Source: Bacteroidota bacterium (GTDB taxonomy: Bacteria > Bacteroidota > Bacteroidia > Cytophagales > UBA9547). Taken from it: 64,000 nt of DNA. Under the pieces are notes generated by a model, which saw only the letters and a program-made list of their open reading frames with translations, had not been told where the DNA came from and ran no database searches. Both the position numbers and the translations under genes were made by a program. Of this stretch, positions 38,501 to 48,300 are shown piece by piece. The stretch is taken from positions 1 through 64,000 of the forward strand of contig RDZG01000063.1 in NCBI GenBank assembly GCA_004293915.1, written 5' to 3'. The number at the start of each line of letters is the position of its first letter. Position 1 is the first letter of the stretch.

Positions 38501-41500
38501 TCACAAATTAATTTTATTTATGCTTCACAAGCACCAGGTGGTGTGTGTGTAGGATATAGTGGTGTTCAGTGCCATCCTACACAATATGTGGCGAGTTTTA
38601 GTGGAAGAAATTTCCAGATTTCTGCAAATCAAAGACAAGGAGGGAATAAATCTGCGGGTTACTTTATCAATCGTGGTAGAATTACATATTCTGCTGGTAA
38701 TGTTAATGTGACTGGTTTTGCTACTGTTTTTGCAAATGAAGATTTGGCTGATAATGGCGATGGGCTTGGTGGGGCTTTGTTAAGAGACATGAATAATAAC
38801 ATTATTGGTGAAGTGAACTCTGTAACCAACGAAGGTGCTTTGGTATTAAAAGCTGGTGCTATAGGGAATGGCACAAATGTAGCATTCTCATCTAGCAAAA
38901 GAATATGGTTTAGCAGTGTAGGAGAAAGCGTAGTATTATCAGCTCCACAAGATACGGATCCTAATGGCGTTGAATGGACGGTTGGACCCAAAGATGCCAT
39001 TTTAACTGTTACCTCATTTTATGGAGGGGGTGCTTACAATGCAGCTACTGGTGTATTTAGTGGAGGTAATTCTGATCCAGATTTAGTTAAAAATGGTATT
39101 ACTATCACTTGGAATGGAACATTTTCTGGAGTTGCAACCATTGGTGTTACATCATCAAAATCAACACCTTGTTTTGCAAAAAGCAATCCTCAAGGATTAC
39201 CTAGTGCGCCAGGATACGAACAGACTAACATTACTTTAGATATGTTAGGTCAAATTCCTAGTCCACCTTTGCCTATTGGCTTTACTGAACTTAGTTTTTG
39301 TCAATCGCAAAGCAACACAAATTTTGTAACCAACTCAAAAAGTGCAGTTGGAGGATATCAATGGCAATTGCAAAATGCTGGAACCAGTAATGTAGTTGCT
39401 TCTGGAGGTACTTGCGGTTGGAGCAAAGTATCTAATGTAGTTGGTGATAAAGGATTTAATGATGCATTTGGTACTTTAGGTTTTGGCGGTGGTTACTGGG
39501 CAGAAAACACTTCACCTTGTTTAAATTCAACCCCATTAGGTGGTTCACCTAGTCCGAATAATAATACAGCTGAAGTAAGTTGGCAGCCAGGCTTTACAGG
39601 ACTTGCAACTATTCGTGTTCGTACGTTAGGTTGCGGATCTATGTCGAATGCAGGTGATATGCGTGCTTCGCCTTGGGTTACGGCTGTAATCACTATTGGT
39701 GGTGCTCCAAACCCAGGAAATATTAACTTGGCAGGACAATTACAGTTATGCCAAGGAGCAAGCCCTACCCAACAATACATCGCAACTGGAACTAATATTG
39801 ATCAATTTAAGTATTATCTACGCAAACCAGGACAAATAGGAGACATAGACCCAGGATTATTGGCATACTATTCTTTCGATGGAGATTATAACAATAAAGC
39901 TACTGGAGTTTGGTCGCTTGGAGCAGCAGCAAATGGTACACCAAATAGCGTTACGGTAGCAGCTAATAAAAATGCTGTTGCTGCAAGAGCAATAACTTTT
40001 GATAATGGTGGTGATTATGTTGATTTAGGCTCAGATAGTAGATTGAATTTAACAAAAAGTTTTTCTATTGCGGCATGGATAAATTCAACGGGTGGTAATG
40101 GTTCATATTCAATTTATTCGAGAGGAACAGGTGGAGCAAATTGGCAAAATGATGTTCAGTTTCTAATAGATATAAATGGTTCAAATGCAACATTAGGAAT
40201 TAGAGGTACTACAGCTCCTTTTGCTACTCCCTATGGAGGAAGTTGGCCAGGAACATACATTGGTGCAAACTTTAGTGCTATAGGATGGAAGCATATTGTA
40301 TATACTGGTGTTTACGGTGCGGGCATACTGTCTTTGACTGGGTATGTAGATGGGGCTTTGTTAGGAAGCGTCAATATACCATTCTCTAATTCACCATTTA
40401 CTGGCAATGTGAGTACGAATTCTCGTATAGGTACTAATGGAGCACAAGGCGGCTCTCTAATTGGTGGTATAGATGAAGTGATGGTATTTGACAGGGTTTT
40501 ATTACCAGCTGATGTATCAGCTATTTATGCACTCAATGCGAATGCATTTACCGATCCATCAGATTACATTGGAGAAATAAATGGAAACACAGGTCTTTGT
40601 GCATGGCAAACTACATTCTCTGGTGCTGCTCAAATTGGTGTGCAAGCTATTGGTTGCGGTGGTTCGTCCATTAGATTATACGATGCTTTTATTTCACCGA
40701 AACCAAGTATTTTAGGTGTTTCAATTGCTGATCCATCGGGTTGTGGTAATCCATTGGCTTCTGGTTCTGTAACTATAACTTTAGCAAGTTTCAATCCAAG
40801 TACATTTACTGGCTCTCCGTGGGCAGTTTCTTGGAACAACGATTTAATTTCGGATGGTACAGCTACATTATCAGGCAATAATACAATAACTTTAAATACT
40901 GGTTTATTTGCAGGCTCTAGTGTTACAGGAGTTACTGCTTGGTATAACGGTTCTAATGGTTGTAATGCCCCTATTTCTATAACATCTAAAATCATAATTG
41001 GTACTTCACCGCCTTCTTCTTTAATAGGAACTTCTCTTATGGGAGCAAGTCAAGTCTGTACTGCGAGTACAAGTAGTGGAATAAATGTGCTCGGTTCAGA
41101 AAATAACGTTCGCTATTATGCCATGATTGGCAGTTTAATGGTTTCTCCAACCGTTGTTGGTACAGGTGGAAACATTCAATTATCAATTACAGGTAATAAC
41201 ATACTCACTTCATCAGGAGTAAACCAAGTTTATCAAATAAGAACATTAGCTTTTAGTCCAGGTTGCTCTTTGGTTACTTTAGCTGGTGTTCAAAATATTA
41301 CTGTAAATGGTTTAAGTTCAGCAAGTGGAGCAATAATCACAGGAACAAATCCAGTTTGTAATCCAGGTACCTCAGTTGTATCTGTAGGTGGTGTAAATGG
41401 AACTATAGATTGGCAAGTTTCTACAAGTGGTGCATTTGCTTCTACAGGAGGAACAGTTGCTAATTACACTACGCCATCATTAACACAAACAAGTACATTT

Positions 41501-42307
41501 AGGGCATTAGTTACAAATGGTGCATGTCCAGCTATTACTACAACTTCTTTAGTCGTAACAGTTAATTCGCCAGTTACAACTACTTTTGCTTATAATCAGC
41601 CTGCCTATTGTAATAATTTAACTACTGTAGTATCTCCAGTTTTATCTAATACAGTTGCTGGAGGTGTATTTACAGTTGCTCCTACAGGATTAACTTTGAA
41701 TGCTACTACTGGTGCTGCAACAATAAATTCAAGTTCAGCTGCTTTATATACAGTTACTTATAGTTATACTGTGCCAGGCTGTCCAGCTTTGACTACAACA
41801 ACCAGTATGCGTATTGGTTCTATACCAGGTTTAGCTTTTGGATTTATACCAACTGTATTTTGTACTTCTAGTGGTAATCAAACACCGGGAACAACTTTTA
41901 CAGGTTTAGGTTCAGGTGGTACTTTCAGCTCAACCTCGGCTGGATTAGTGTTTGCAAATGCTTCAACTGGTCAAGTTAATATAGCAGGCTCAACGGCTGG
42001 TACATATCCATTAATTTATAATGTATCAGTTGTTGGTTGTGGAAATGTAACAAGTACAGTAGGTAATGCAATCACGATAAATTCTTTATCAGGAACTTCA
42101 ATTTCATATACAGGAACTCCGTATTGTAATAATGTTTCATCTGCAAATGTAGTTGCAGTTAATACAGTTTCAGGAGGAATATATACTTCTGCCCCCGTAG
42201 GATTAACAATTAATTCAATTACTGGACTTGTAACACCAACAAGTAGTACACAAGGAATTTATACTATTACATATAGCTACACCATTCCAGGTTGTGGACT
42301 TTGGTAA
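32510..42307 (+). CDS. Giant secreted multidomain protein, N-terminal part (frameshifted)
   Basis: 3265 codons. Signal peptide to ~27. Residues ~28-690 form a glycosidase-like TIM-barrel region with KVYLELSNENTWNF (candidate acid/base Glu388) and ALYEGGTHHS (candidate nucleophile Glu547). Three LamG-like domains follow (~687-840, ~1064-1200, ~2447-2675; each with an ETWVKP/SFWAKG/AAWINS strand and a GGLDEHRVW-type end). Between them lie Ig/PKD-like strands (~1427-1520) and unassigned beta-rich regions. From ~2940 there are ~85-residue Ig-like repeats (PYCNN...TINSITGLVTPTSS...YTIPGCG). The frame ends abruptly inside a repeat with no sorting domain. The rest continues in another frame from 42292. 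Predicted extracellular. The glycan target is unknown. Confidence 0.85.
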   Translation: MNKINTASRIFLFVLAQFCTLNFAIAQNNCLKIGQNVTGIQFKDVFKENIGWRFPGTSPAAVCSGIFGAPGCPEQPIIDALPKDANGYVTGGIPYNVSGLQTSINNTYSGSITSITTYMQRESYAPYALGDYYVFWQGQGTMRFFWNDGPGMIRITAGSYGTIPVANGYELNFGVANNGITAISANAVTSDASAGVHYCRITVPATTGTPAKDPFNNIAGIGMQITSSAVAPNHLRGISVVAPDFGSNPGGYNGSSKFIADGTNARTFVNSGPEHFKTQPFHPAFLNWIKIFPVFRFKDAIGVDQETPKDVSWLNVRPYDYYTQTAQIPGVGHPYAYMYMIQLCNLLKKDAWINGFVNSDENYQRNLGKLFKDNLDPNLKVYLELSNENTWNFFQGFNGPGLISNYAQSNSMDFFDAASFLENRFWVNFGSSWKGEDQDRMVRVVAGQAVNGYHCARKTQYHEARNERYDVLSVAWYLDQVQDNAALIPQNGTPLQLLNAMIADNNFNRNQNSSVNPNGNIFPSIAKVMQMHVGMARAKGKKLALYEGGTHHSYEQKVNGVGVDRAIWDRSKFIKWLPEIRTFYRSLIDTLRNFPEVELAMAFNLYGGSGEPLSNGQIVEAHNFGFVPNAFSDTTATGDKSFTSTEFGNINIFGTNAHGVWKELNAQNNVWKFNSICTPTITSDIVGSGLSLNFVSTRSQYVNVTGASLFDPLATANYTIETWVKPAELERQQAVWAYSNGSNVLNALNITALNKLEWNIGNGSTILTGPLVERDKWYHVAVVKNGTSVQMYVNGTVAASGSASGSAGVPTNYTLGASNAGSLANYFRGGLDEHRVWSGVALSQPTIRDYMCKKIIPATPNYASLSTYIEFNSISGTNLMDRKTALSHGTLVNFVATESYGYLPSGAPIGDLSTNIYPGSWANTGLSYTNPVGGDIINVNGIGAGNPDGVHIYVVNQAPTLNTKPQFYTSIAGKYFGVFLANGTNPSYNVNYNFQGNASASATVGFNRLVKRDGGSDYAWDNSGARIDPLNKTLITNCTENYRAEYILGVRQNQLIQRPGSGTCISLPGTSVGTFLSFKRSNVYTLSFWAKGVGDGVMGFRDPFTERYINYRATNSSDFVARYQDLSLGNQNKISGGENTSWTHYAYTRDASGLFVYYVNGYPSSSIDFPGDTSMVDMFIKAGGPWAGQFDELSVWKRNLSLTEIRDLMCKKITPSHPSYCDLQAYFKFDEGSGNVMENTLGAGNIVFDGPIAWVRSGAAIGDESKHNYNAPFIASIAHPDGDFIKVTPTVQNGMVGTQVYIVNSDPNYPIFPSTETYPVGIPNRDTSRYFGTYVIPFYPIANNDNQRSYLYEYNYAGNKNINFTNEANLRLIRRETNQVLNWTNTGINPVIASKTLTWQSPIRLDPHHPVGEFLLAGTNPSPFIAPLNGIPTLAGITGKSTLCLGESNALYKVLAPVDKRALSFKWIASNGLSLSNSTADTVNVTALTAGAQTLTVIGINKFGTSTPFIYPINVQNTGYLSSNITGNLNPCNSATATYSVSNVSPSPIAYLWSVTGDAINPTPSNLTPSNAFNFGGGGQSIVRISVYGQYSCGLALINTLNVNNNSLPTTTLGILGDSLCLIDNSTTIAIKVNNSQNGVTYTAFDGATPVATTTGNGGTLLLNVPTGILTTFVNKVITVKAQNNLCPLIPVNMATSANILMGNTLTGGQLAPTFANPGNICYDLNTGDIKDFPLVITSGAVSGTTYTPNYLTFAQPYGEPFESVMGRSVIATGTSVTMLAKPSSFPFWLSFGVPNSISGFAKAPGCPTQKLTTKTTFTLNNTPGVAVPSKVAGPGKDQKMDGDGKYPVCTGTPTSHFTTAKGGSISQFNQRYFNGAMTNGSANITMSSYSNMTSAQIDINDVVYILGTQTDGSGLPAGNNLPQLDGNGNKTPYFVVAVNSGANTIQLATSRGGGAITMNFNATNIKFWAPITIDIPAGTNTFNIPNRFGTLGLGLYSQINFIYASQAPGGVCVGYSGVQCHPTQYVASFSGRNFQISANQRQGGNKSAGYFINRGRITYSAGNVNVTGFATVFANEDLADNGDGLGGALLRDMNNNIIGEVNSVTNEGALVLKAGAIGNGTNVAFSSSKRIWFSSVGESVVLSAPQDTDPNGVEWTVGPKDAILTVTSFYGGGAYNAATGVFSGGNSDPDLVKNGITITWNGTFSGVATIGVTSSKSTPCFAKSNPQGLPSAPGYEQTNITLDMLGQIPSPPLPIGFTELSFCQSQSNTNFVTNSKSAVGGYQWQLQNAGTSNVVASGGTCGWSKVSNVVGDKGFNDAFGTLGFGGGYWAENTSPCLNSTPLGGSPSPNNNTAEVSWQPGFTGLATIRVRTLGCGSMSNAGDMRASPWVTAVITIGGAPNPGNINLAGQLQLCQGASPTQQYIATGTNIDQFKYYLRKPGQIGDIDPGLLAYYSFDGDYNNKATGVWSLGAAANGTPNSVTVAANKNAVAARAITFDNGGDYVDLGSDSRLNLTKSFSIAAWINSTGGNGSYSIYSRGTGGANWQNDVQFLIDINGSNATLGIRGTTAPFATPYGGSWPGTYIGANFSAIGWKHIVYTGVYGAGILSLTGYVDGALLGSVNIPFSNSPFTGNVSTNSRIGTNGAQGGSLIGGIDEVMVFDRVLLPADVSAIYALNANAFTDPSDYIGEINGNTGLCAWQTTFSGAAQIGVQAIGCGGSSIRLYDAFISPKPSILGVSIADPSGCGNPLASGSVTITLASFNPSTFTGSPWAVSWNNDLISDGTATLSGNNTITLNTGLFAGSSVTGVTAWYNGSNGCNAPISITSKIIIGTSPPSSLIGTSLMGASQVCTASTSSGINVLGSENNVRYYAMIGSLMVSPTVVGTGGNIQLSITGNNILTSSGVNQVYQIRTLAFSPGCSLVTLAGVQNITVNGLSSASGAIITGTNPVCNPGTSVVSVGGVNGTIDWQVSTSGAFASTGGTVANYTTPSLTQTSTFRALVTNGACPAITTTSLVVTVNSPVTTTFAYNQPAYCNNLTTVVSPVLSNTVAGGVFTVAPTGLTLNATTGAATINSSSAALYTVTYSYTVPGCPALTTTTSMRIGSIPGLAFGFIPTVFCTSSGNQTPGTTFTGLGSGGTFSSTSAGLVFANASTGQVNIAGSTAGTYPLIYNVSVVGCGNVTSTVGNAITINSLSGTSISYTGTPYCNNVSSANVVAVNTVSGGIYTSAPVGLTINSITGLVTPTSSTQGIYTITYSYTIPGCGLW
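42200..42256 (+). repeat. 57-bp direct repeat, copy 1
   Basis: GGATTAACAATTAATTCA... identical over 57 bases to 42685-42741. It encodes GLTINSITGLVTPTSSTQG in the frame of the first ORF. Confidence 0.95.
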
Positions 42308-42312
42308 TAAAT
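42289..42312 (+). other. Frameshift junction of the giant surface-protein gene
   Basis: Upstream the frame reads ...YTIPGCG-LW-stop. Downstream a different frame reads LVINSLPG. In sister repeats GCG is followed by about seven codons (such as ALTTTTS) before the L-x-INS segment, but only two bases lie here. A loss of about 19 bases therefore explains both the missing residues and the frame change. The TTG at 42292 is not a credible start. Confidence 0.8.
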
Positions 42313-45300
42313 TCTTTACCAGGAATATTATTTAATTATTCAAATTCGCCATTTTGCAAAAATGGTGGTACAAGTTCTGCTCCATCAGCTACTATTGGTG
42401 GTATAGGAGGTAGTTATTCGGGTACAGCTGGTTTGGTATTTGCAAATACAACTACTGGTACAATTGATTTGAACGCATCTACTGCAGGTACATATAATGT
42501 AACTTACACCGTTTCAATTGCAGGTTGCGGAAACGTAACAAGTACAGTTGGTAATGCAATCACGATAAATTCATTACCTGGAACTAGTATTTCTTATGCA
42601 GGTTCGCCTTATTGTAATAATGTTGCATCTGCGAATGTAACAGCCGTAAACACTGTAACAGGCGGAATTTTTACAGCTCCAGCAGGATTAACAATTAATT
42701 CAATTACTGGACTTGTAACACCAACAAGTAGTACACAAGGAACATATACTGTAACGTATAATTATACGATTGCAGGTTGTGGAGCATTAACAACTACCAC
42801 TAGTTTAAGGATAAATAGTGTGCCTGGCTTATTATTTGGCTTTACAGGTAGTCCATATTGTAATATAGGTACAGCAACACCAACAACTTCTGGCTTTAAT
42901 GGAGGTGGTTTTAGTTCGGCTTCATCAAGTTTAGTATTTACAAATACTGTAACTGGAATAGTAAATTTAGCAAGTTCAACTGCAGGCACATATCCATTAA
43001 CCTATACTGTTTCAGTACCAGGTTGCGGAAATATATCGAGTACAGTTGGTAGTGCATTAACTATTAATAGTGTTCCAGGCGTGAATATATCATACGTTAG
43101 CCCAGTTTGTAATACGTCAACTATTTCAGGTGTTACAGCACTAAACACTGTCTCAGGTGGTATTTATTCAGCAACTGGTGGATTAACAATTAATCCTACA
43201 AATGGAACTGTAAATCCTTCAGGATTTGGAGGTACATATACGATTACTTATAGCTATACCATCGCAGGTTGCGGACCGCAAAGCACAACTACTAGTTTGG
43301 TTGTAACTACGTTGCCAAGTACCCCAACATTGAGTTATGGTGCTGCACCATATTGTAGTAGCAGTTCTCCAATTAGTTTGGTTTCTTCTACAAATGCTTT
43401 AAATGGCTCATTCTTTAGTACTGCCACCGGTTTTAGCGTAAATGCTACAAATGGACAAATTACGATTCCACAAAATACATTAGCTGGTGTTTTTGTAGTT
43501 CGTTATGATATTCCAGCTGGTGCAGGATGTGCATCCGTAACGGGAAATAATACCATTACATTATCGGGAGTACCTAATGTTTTGACTATCACAAATATAC
43601 CAGCCACACAATGTTATAATGCTCAAGTTGTTTTAAATGCAACAGGTACAATACCAGGTGCATCTATACAATGGTTGCAAGATGGAGTAGCAGTTGGTAC
43701 AAACTCAGCAGTTTATACTACTACTGGTTTAACAAATACATCATATACTTATGTTGCGGTTCTTAATAATGGTGTTTGTACCACAGTTCCATCAGCACCT
43801 ATGGTTGTAAATGTAAATGTAAATCCAACGGTTACAGGAATTAGCTCAAGCCAAAGTTTTGCTTGTAGTTCGCAATCGGTAACCTTTAACAATACTGGTT
43901 TAGTTGGAAGTATAGTTTATGCAGTAAATACAGGTACAGGTTTTAATGTATTGCCAAGCAATATTTATACATTTACCAATACGATTGTTGGTAATGCCTT
44001 TAGTTTTGTAGGTTATGCGTTTGTAGCTGGTTGTCAAACAGTAACTTCAACTCCAATTATAGTTAATTCAAGTCTTTGCGGATTAACAGCTGCGTTTGCT
44101 TCTAACCCAACACCAATTTGTTTAACTAATGCATCTTCTACCGGAGTTACATTTACAAATACTTCTTCAAGTGCTGGAGGAACAATTTTAGGTTATGTTT
44201 GGAATTTTGGTGCAAATGCAACACCAGCATCAACGGTCATTGGTATAAATTCAACAAGTTATACTATTAATGTAACTTATTCTGCAGCTGGTCCGAAAAC
44301 GATAACATTATCTATTTTGGGAACAGGAGGTTTAACAAGTACGATTTCTGGTTCTGTGCAAGTAGATGCTTTGAGTACAATTTCTGCAATGTCTATTCCC
44401 GTAACTGCAATATGCGAAACCAATACCTCATCTGTAGTATCTGTAACCGCTCTAGGAAACATTCAATGGTATAAAGCAGGAGTTGCACAAGGCACGGCAG
44501 GTTTACAAGTGGCAGGTGCAATGACATCAAACACAACATTTATTGCTACTGCGGTAAATGGCGTTTGTCCGATGGTAACTGCTACAGGAGTTGTTACAGT
44601 AACAAATCTGAATGTTGGTGGTTCAATCGCAGGAGCTAGTCCAATATGTGCAAGTTCTTCTGGACTTAATTTAACAGTAACGAGTCAAGTGGGTAATAGC
44701 TATACTTGGTATAATAGTACCAACAGTGGAACTACTTGGAATGCATTATCAAGCAATGTGAATACTATTGCAACGGGTACATTATCTACTACAACTTCTT
44801 ATGTTGTGAGTGTAACTGGTGGAGCTTGTCCAAATGTAGCATCTGGAATTGTAAATATAAATGTAACGCCAACACCAATTGCAGGTACATCAAGTGTGGA
44901 TAGAATGATAGTATGTACGAGCGATGGAAATGGTGGAATTTACACATTAGCAAATTCATCTGGTACGATTCAGTGGGAACGCTCTTTAGATTTAAGCTCT
45001 TGGGCAAATGCAGCAGGTGCAGGTAATACAACAGCATCATTGACAGCAAATGTTGAAACCGTTATTGGTCCGAAATATTTCAGAGCAAGAGTAACCAACG
45101 GTGGTGCTTGTGGAGATGTTTACTCAAATGTAATTACTGTTACAGCATCGAGCTGTGGTTTACAAGCTGCGTTTACTCCAATCCTTACCACAGTTTGCGT
45201 AAGTGTTGGTAACACGGTACGTTTCACAGACGCATCTACTTCTACAAACACAATCTTAGGATATACTTGGGATTTTGCAGGAGGTACAGGCGGAAATGTA

Positions 45301-48300
45301 AATACTGCTGGTCCGCATGATATTACTTTTGGAACTTCAGGTCCAAAAAATGTACGTTTAACAATTTTAGGTCTAGGAGGATTAACAAGTATTGCTAATG
45401 GTAGTGTAACTGTGGATGGAACAAGCTTACAAGGCTCAATATCATCAGGCTTAGCTGCTCCTATATGTTATAAAACAGGTTCTACTTTAACATTGACAGG
45501 TAGCTTAGGTGCTATTCAATGGTATAGTACAACTACTGGATTGTTAGTAGGTACAACCTCTACTTTGGGTACTGGTAACCTAACTGCAAGTGATGGTTAT
45601 TTTACAACGGTTAAAAATGGTGTTTGTCCGATGCTAACTACTTCTGGCGTTTCTGTAGCAGTTCATCCACAAAGCAATGCGGGTACTATCACATCAAATG
45701 CCGCAAGTGTTTGTCAAAACTTAACAGCTACGTTGGGAGTAACAGGAAATACAGGTACAATATACCAATGGCAGTCATGGAATGGCTCGGCTTTTGTAAA
45801 TGTTCCAAATGCTACTTTAGCTGGCTTTACTACTTCTGCATTAACAAATACCATATCAGGAACTTATCAATACAGATTAGAAGTTAAAAGCGGTATAAAT
45901 GCATGTACACCTGCTTATTCTAATACAGTTACAGTAGATGCTATTGTATGTTCGTTGTCTGCAAATGTTACTGTTAATGGAACTTTATTACCAACAGCAA
46001 TTAGTTTACAAAATGCTTCGGGTACTGGTCTTAATTTTGGAGTACAATTAATTAGTGGTACTGTGGTTGGTTACAACTGGAGCTTAGCTGGAGCAGGAAC
46101 AACCTCTTCTGCAGCTTCAACAGTAAATACAGGTTATGCAACCCCAGGTGTTTATAATGTATTAGTTACTGTAATTGGAGTTGGTAATGTGCCATTCCCT
46201 TATTTAGTAGTAATCACTATTGATGGAATGAGCCTACCAGGTACTATTACAGGTAATGGTACTTCTGTAAATCCAATTTGTTATAACACAAACGATGTAC
46301 TCACGTTGTCAGGTTTTGTAGGCAATGCCATACAATGGTATAATAGTTCAGGAATAATTGTAGGTGCAAATGCTGCAACTTACACTACGCCAAACTTAAC
46401 GGCAAATGAAACTTATTTTGCTACTGTTAGAAATGGAGTATCTCCAATGGTAACAGCAACTGGTTTTATTGTAAATGTGCGCCAACAAGCTACATCTACT
46501 GGTGTAAATATTCCTGCTACTTTGTGTATTGGTACTAATGCTAGCATTACTGCAACTGGAATTTTAGGAACTGTTACCGGATGGGAATCTTCAGCTGATA
46601 ATTCTTCATGGAGTTCGACTGCTTTAACTGGTAATCCAACTACATTGGTATCATTAACTGATCCCATTGTTTATTACAGACCGCTAATTACAAACGGAAT
46701 TGGTTGTACGCCTGTTGGTGGAAATTCAGTGTTAATTGATGCTATTGGTTGTACAGCTACTGTTTCATTTACTGGTCATCCTTTGGCTACACAATGCGTA
46801 AGCACAGCAAGTGTTGCAGGATACACCATGGTAGATGCAACAATTTCTGCGGCTCCTAAATTAGCTTGGGCTTGGAATTTTGGATCTGGCGCTAATCCAC
46901 TAACTGCTACTACTTCGGCTCCTGGTGTAGTAACCTATTCAACGCCAGGTGCTAAACAAATTACTTTAACGGTAACTATTGCTGGCGGAAATGTATTTAC
47001 TTCGACTACAACGGTTGGTATTTCTGACTCATTTACGTTAGATGGACTTGCTTTTGCTAGTTCAATAGTTTCAAATTCTACTGCACTTTGTTCGGGCAAT
47101 AGCTTAAATCTAAGTATATCTGGTGTGCCAACTGCAACTACTTATGCTTGGGAAAGAGCAGCTACAAATACATTTGTTTCGCCAACTTCTTTAGGTAGTG
47201 TAACCACAGCAGGAGAATCAATGCCTATCCCAACTGGCACATCATCTGATTATTTCTACAGATTAGGTGTTACAAATGGTGCTTGTTTGGTTACAAATTA
47301 TTCAAATGTAATTACTGTAAGTTCTACTTTGCAGCCTTCGGCTTCAATTTCTTACACATTAGATAATTGTAAAGGTAATGTTAGTCAATCTGATGTTCTA
47401 GTTACGGTTACAACTGTGGCAGGAGGTTCATTCCCTTATTCATTCTCTTCGGGTTCTTTAGGAGGAAGTTTAAATTCAAGTTCAGGTTTGATAAGTATTG
47501 CTTCTGCTCCAATTGGTAACCATGTTGTAACATTAACTGCGTCTGCGTTCAAAGGTTGTAATGCTTTCACAACTACTACGGGTGTTAATATCAATCAAAA
47601 TCCAACTGCTTCGTTTAGTTATCCTAATGCCTCATACTGCGAAAACTATGGAACTGTACCAGTTGCTTTATTTAACACCTCTGGAACCACCACTACTGGT
47701 AACTTCTTTAGTAACTCTACTTTAGTTGTGAATGCTACAAACGGAGAAGTAACTACCAATAATACTACTCCTAGTAATTATTCTGTATTTTATGCTTTGA
47801 ATGCAACAGCTGGTTGCCCTGCAAGTACCTCTTCTGGGGTATCATTTACAATTAGAGCAAATCCAGTTGCAAACACGCCAACATACTCAAATAATTCAAA
47901 TAATTTGTATTGTAATATTGGTACATCTGGTGATGCAACTTCTACTAATGCTGGTGGTTCTTATGCTTCAAGTCCTAGCGTTGCGTTCTCAAATGCTTCG
48001 ACAGGTAATATAAACCTTGCTAGTGTTACAACTAACAGTATATTTAACATACGGTATGTAATAAATGCAACGCCAACTTGTGCTGCAGTTACTTCTACTG
48101 GGTTTGCAACAGTTAGTGTTAATCCACAAGTTACGCCAAGCATTTCTTATGCAAATTCTGTTTATTGTTATAATAATAGTACAAATACTGAACCTGCAAG
48201 CGTTAATCCAAGTGGTGGTACTTTTGCAGTTAATGGTGCAGGCTTTACGATTAATAATAACAGACAAGTTGTGTTTGGAAACAGTATTGGCAAGTCATCA

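Noticed and set aside
36733-40995. Minus-strand ORFs inside the giant gene
   Set aside because: Translations are proline/valine-rich mirror images of repeat codons, and the plus-strand domains explain the sequence.
42292-42330. Independent start of a second adhesin gene
   Set aside because: Only a TTG is available, there is no signal peptide or promoter, and the frame continues an Ig-like repeat that the upstream ORF breaks off.
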